From G963666535 sp963666535 (GTDB lineage Bacteria; Bacillota; Clostridia; Oscillospirales; Oscillospiraceae), in assembly GCA_963666535.1 (NCBI GenBank), contig OY762913.1, positions 62,001-126,000 of the forward strand: 64,000 bases of DNA. Reading direction: 5' to 3'. Of the stretch, positions 63,925 to 64,000 are shown piece after piece. The position numbers and the translations under genes are program-made. Numbering within the stretch: position 1 is the stretch's first letter; the number at the start of each line of letters is the position of its first letter. Below the pieces are notes generated by a model. The model worked only from the letters and a program-made list of their open reading frames with translations. It made no database searches and was not told where the DNA came from.

Positions 63925-64000
63925 CTGAAAAATTTTCGTACGCGCGATACTCTGACCTATCTGCTTGTTTTTGTGATTGCCATCGGACTGGTCGGTTTTC
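63925..64000 (+). CDS. ftsH: Start of FtsH protease, cut by window end
   Basis: Only about 25 codons are seen: a basic start (KNFRTRDTLTYL) and the beginning of the first transmembrane helix (LVFVIAIGLVGF). Position after tilS-hpt is the conserved site of ftsH. The best start is CTG at 63925, eight bases after GGAGG; a GTG overlaps the ribosome binding site. Identity rests mainly on gene order. Confidence 0.55.
   Translation, partial: MKNFRTRDTLTYLLVFVIAIGLVGF

Overview
The window is most consistent with a low-to-mid GC Clostridia chromosome, probably Oscillospiraceae-like. The signs are strong AGGAGG-type ribosome binding sites, frequent TTG/GTG starts, an SLH-domain surface protein, a Gram-positive-type SOS box (GAAC-N4-GTTC) and the Firmicutes gene order gdpP - rplI - dnaB - tilS/hpt - ftsH at the right end. 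The species cannot be named from sequence alone. By eye the right end (about 51.9-64 kb) and the iron alcohol dehydrogenase are GC-rich, while 19-45 kb is clearly more AT-rich. This suggests a GC-rich backbone carrying transferred blocks.

Layout. 1-3.7 kb: the 3' part of a large secreted S-layer-anchored repeat protein. 3.7-9.2 kb: decayed accessory DNA (truncated tyrosine recombinase, nonsense-mutated fmt, NHL-repeat fragment) with an intact phosphoesterase, an XRE regulator and small genes. 9.2-10.7 kb: an IS256-family element that abuts a second, 5'-truncated giant surface protein (10.7-14.4 kb) built from exact 450-bp repeats. 14.6-18.5 kb: a SEC-C protein divergent from a winged-helix protein, then an SOS cassette (yedK <-> Y-family polymerase plus a small gene) sharing one LexA-type box. 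18.9-24.8 kb: a GGDEF-EAL membrane protein, a Gln-rich protein, a cysteine-rich four-helix copper-binding-type protein and membrane/ferritin-like genes. 25.1-34 kb: a defence island made of the AbiE toxin-antitoxin pair and a complete type I restriction system (hsdM-hsdS-hsdR) with a small XRE regulator. 34-35.3 kb: gene relics. 35.3-45.5 kb: a two-operon metalloid-resistance island. 45.7-46.9 kb: a frameshifted IS30-family element. 47.3-51.9 kb: iron alcohol dehydrogenase, a frameshifted SulP transporter and a large serine recombinase. 51.9-64 kb: housekeeping genes (prfC, a thioesterase, ilvE, gdpP, rplI, dnaB, tilS-hpt, start of ftsH).

The most coherent system is the metalloid island. One operon is arsR-acr3-smORF-arsD-arsA-ferredoxin-arsC-MFS. 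The other has its own ArsR and encodes an ArsP-type permease, a ferredoxin-DUF2703 fusion, a membrane thioredoxin, CcdA, a small CxxC thioredoxin and a C_GCAxxG_C_C protein. The two operons share a near-identical ferredoxin module. The second has a probable operator repeated before arsR and before the permease, and reads as a thiol/iron-sulfur electron relay coupled to efflux. A 33-residue gene with an internal duplicated motif lies between acr3 and arsD.

Six genes carry single-lesion breaks (fmt, alpha/beta hydrolase, SulP, ferritin-like, C_GCAxxG, IS30 transposase). They could be real decay or assembly errors; the housekeeping genes show none.
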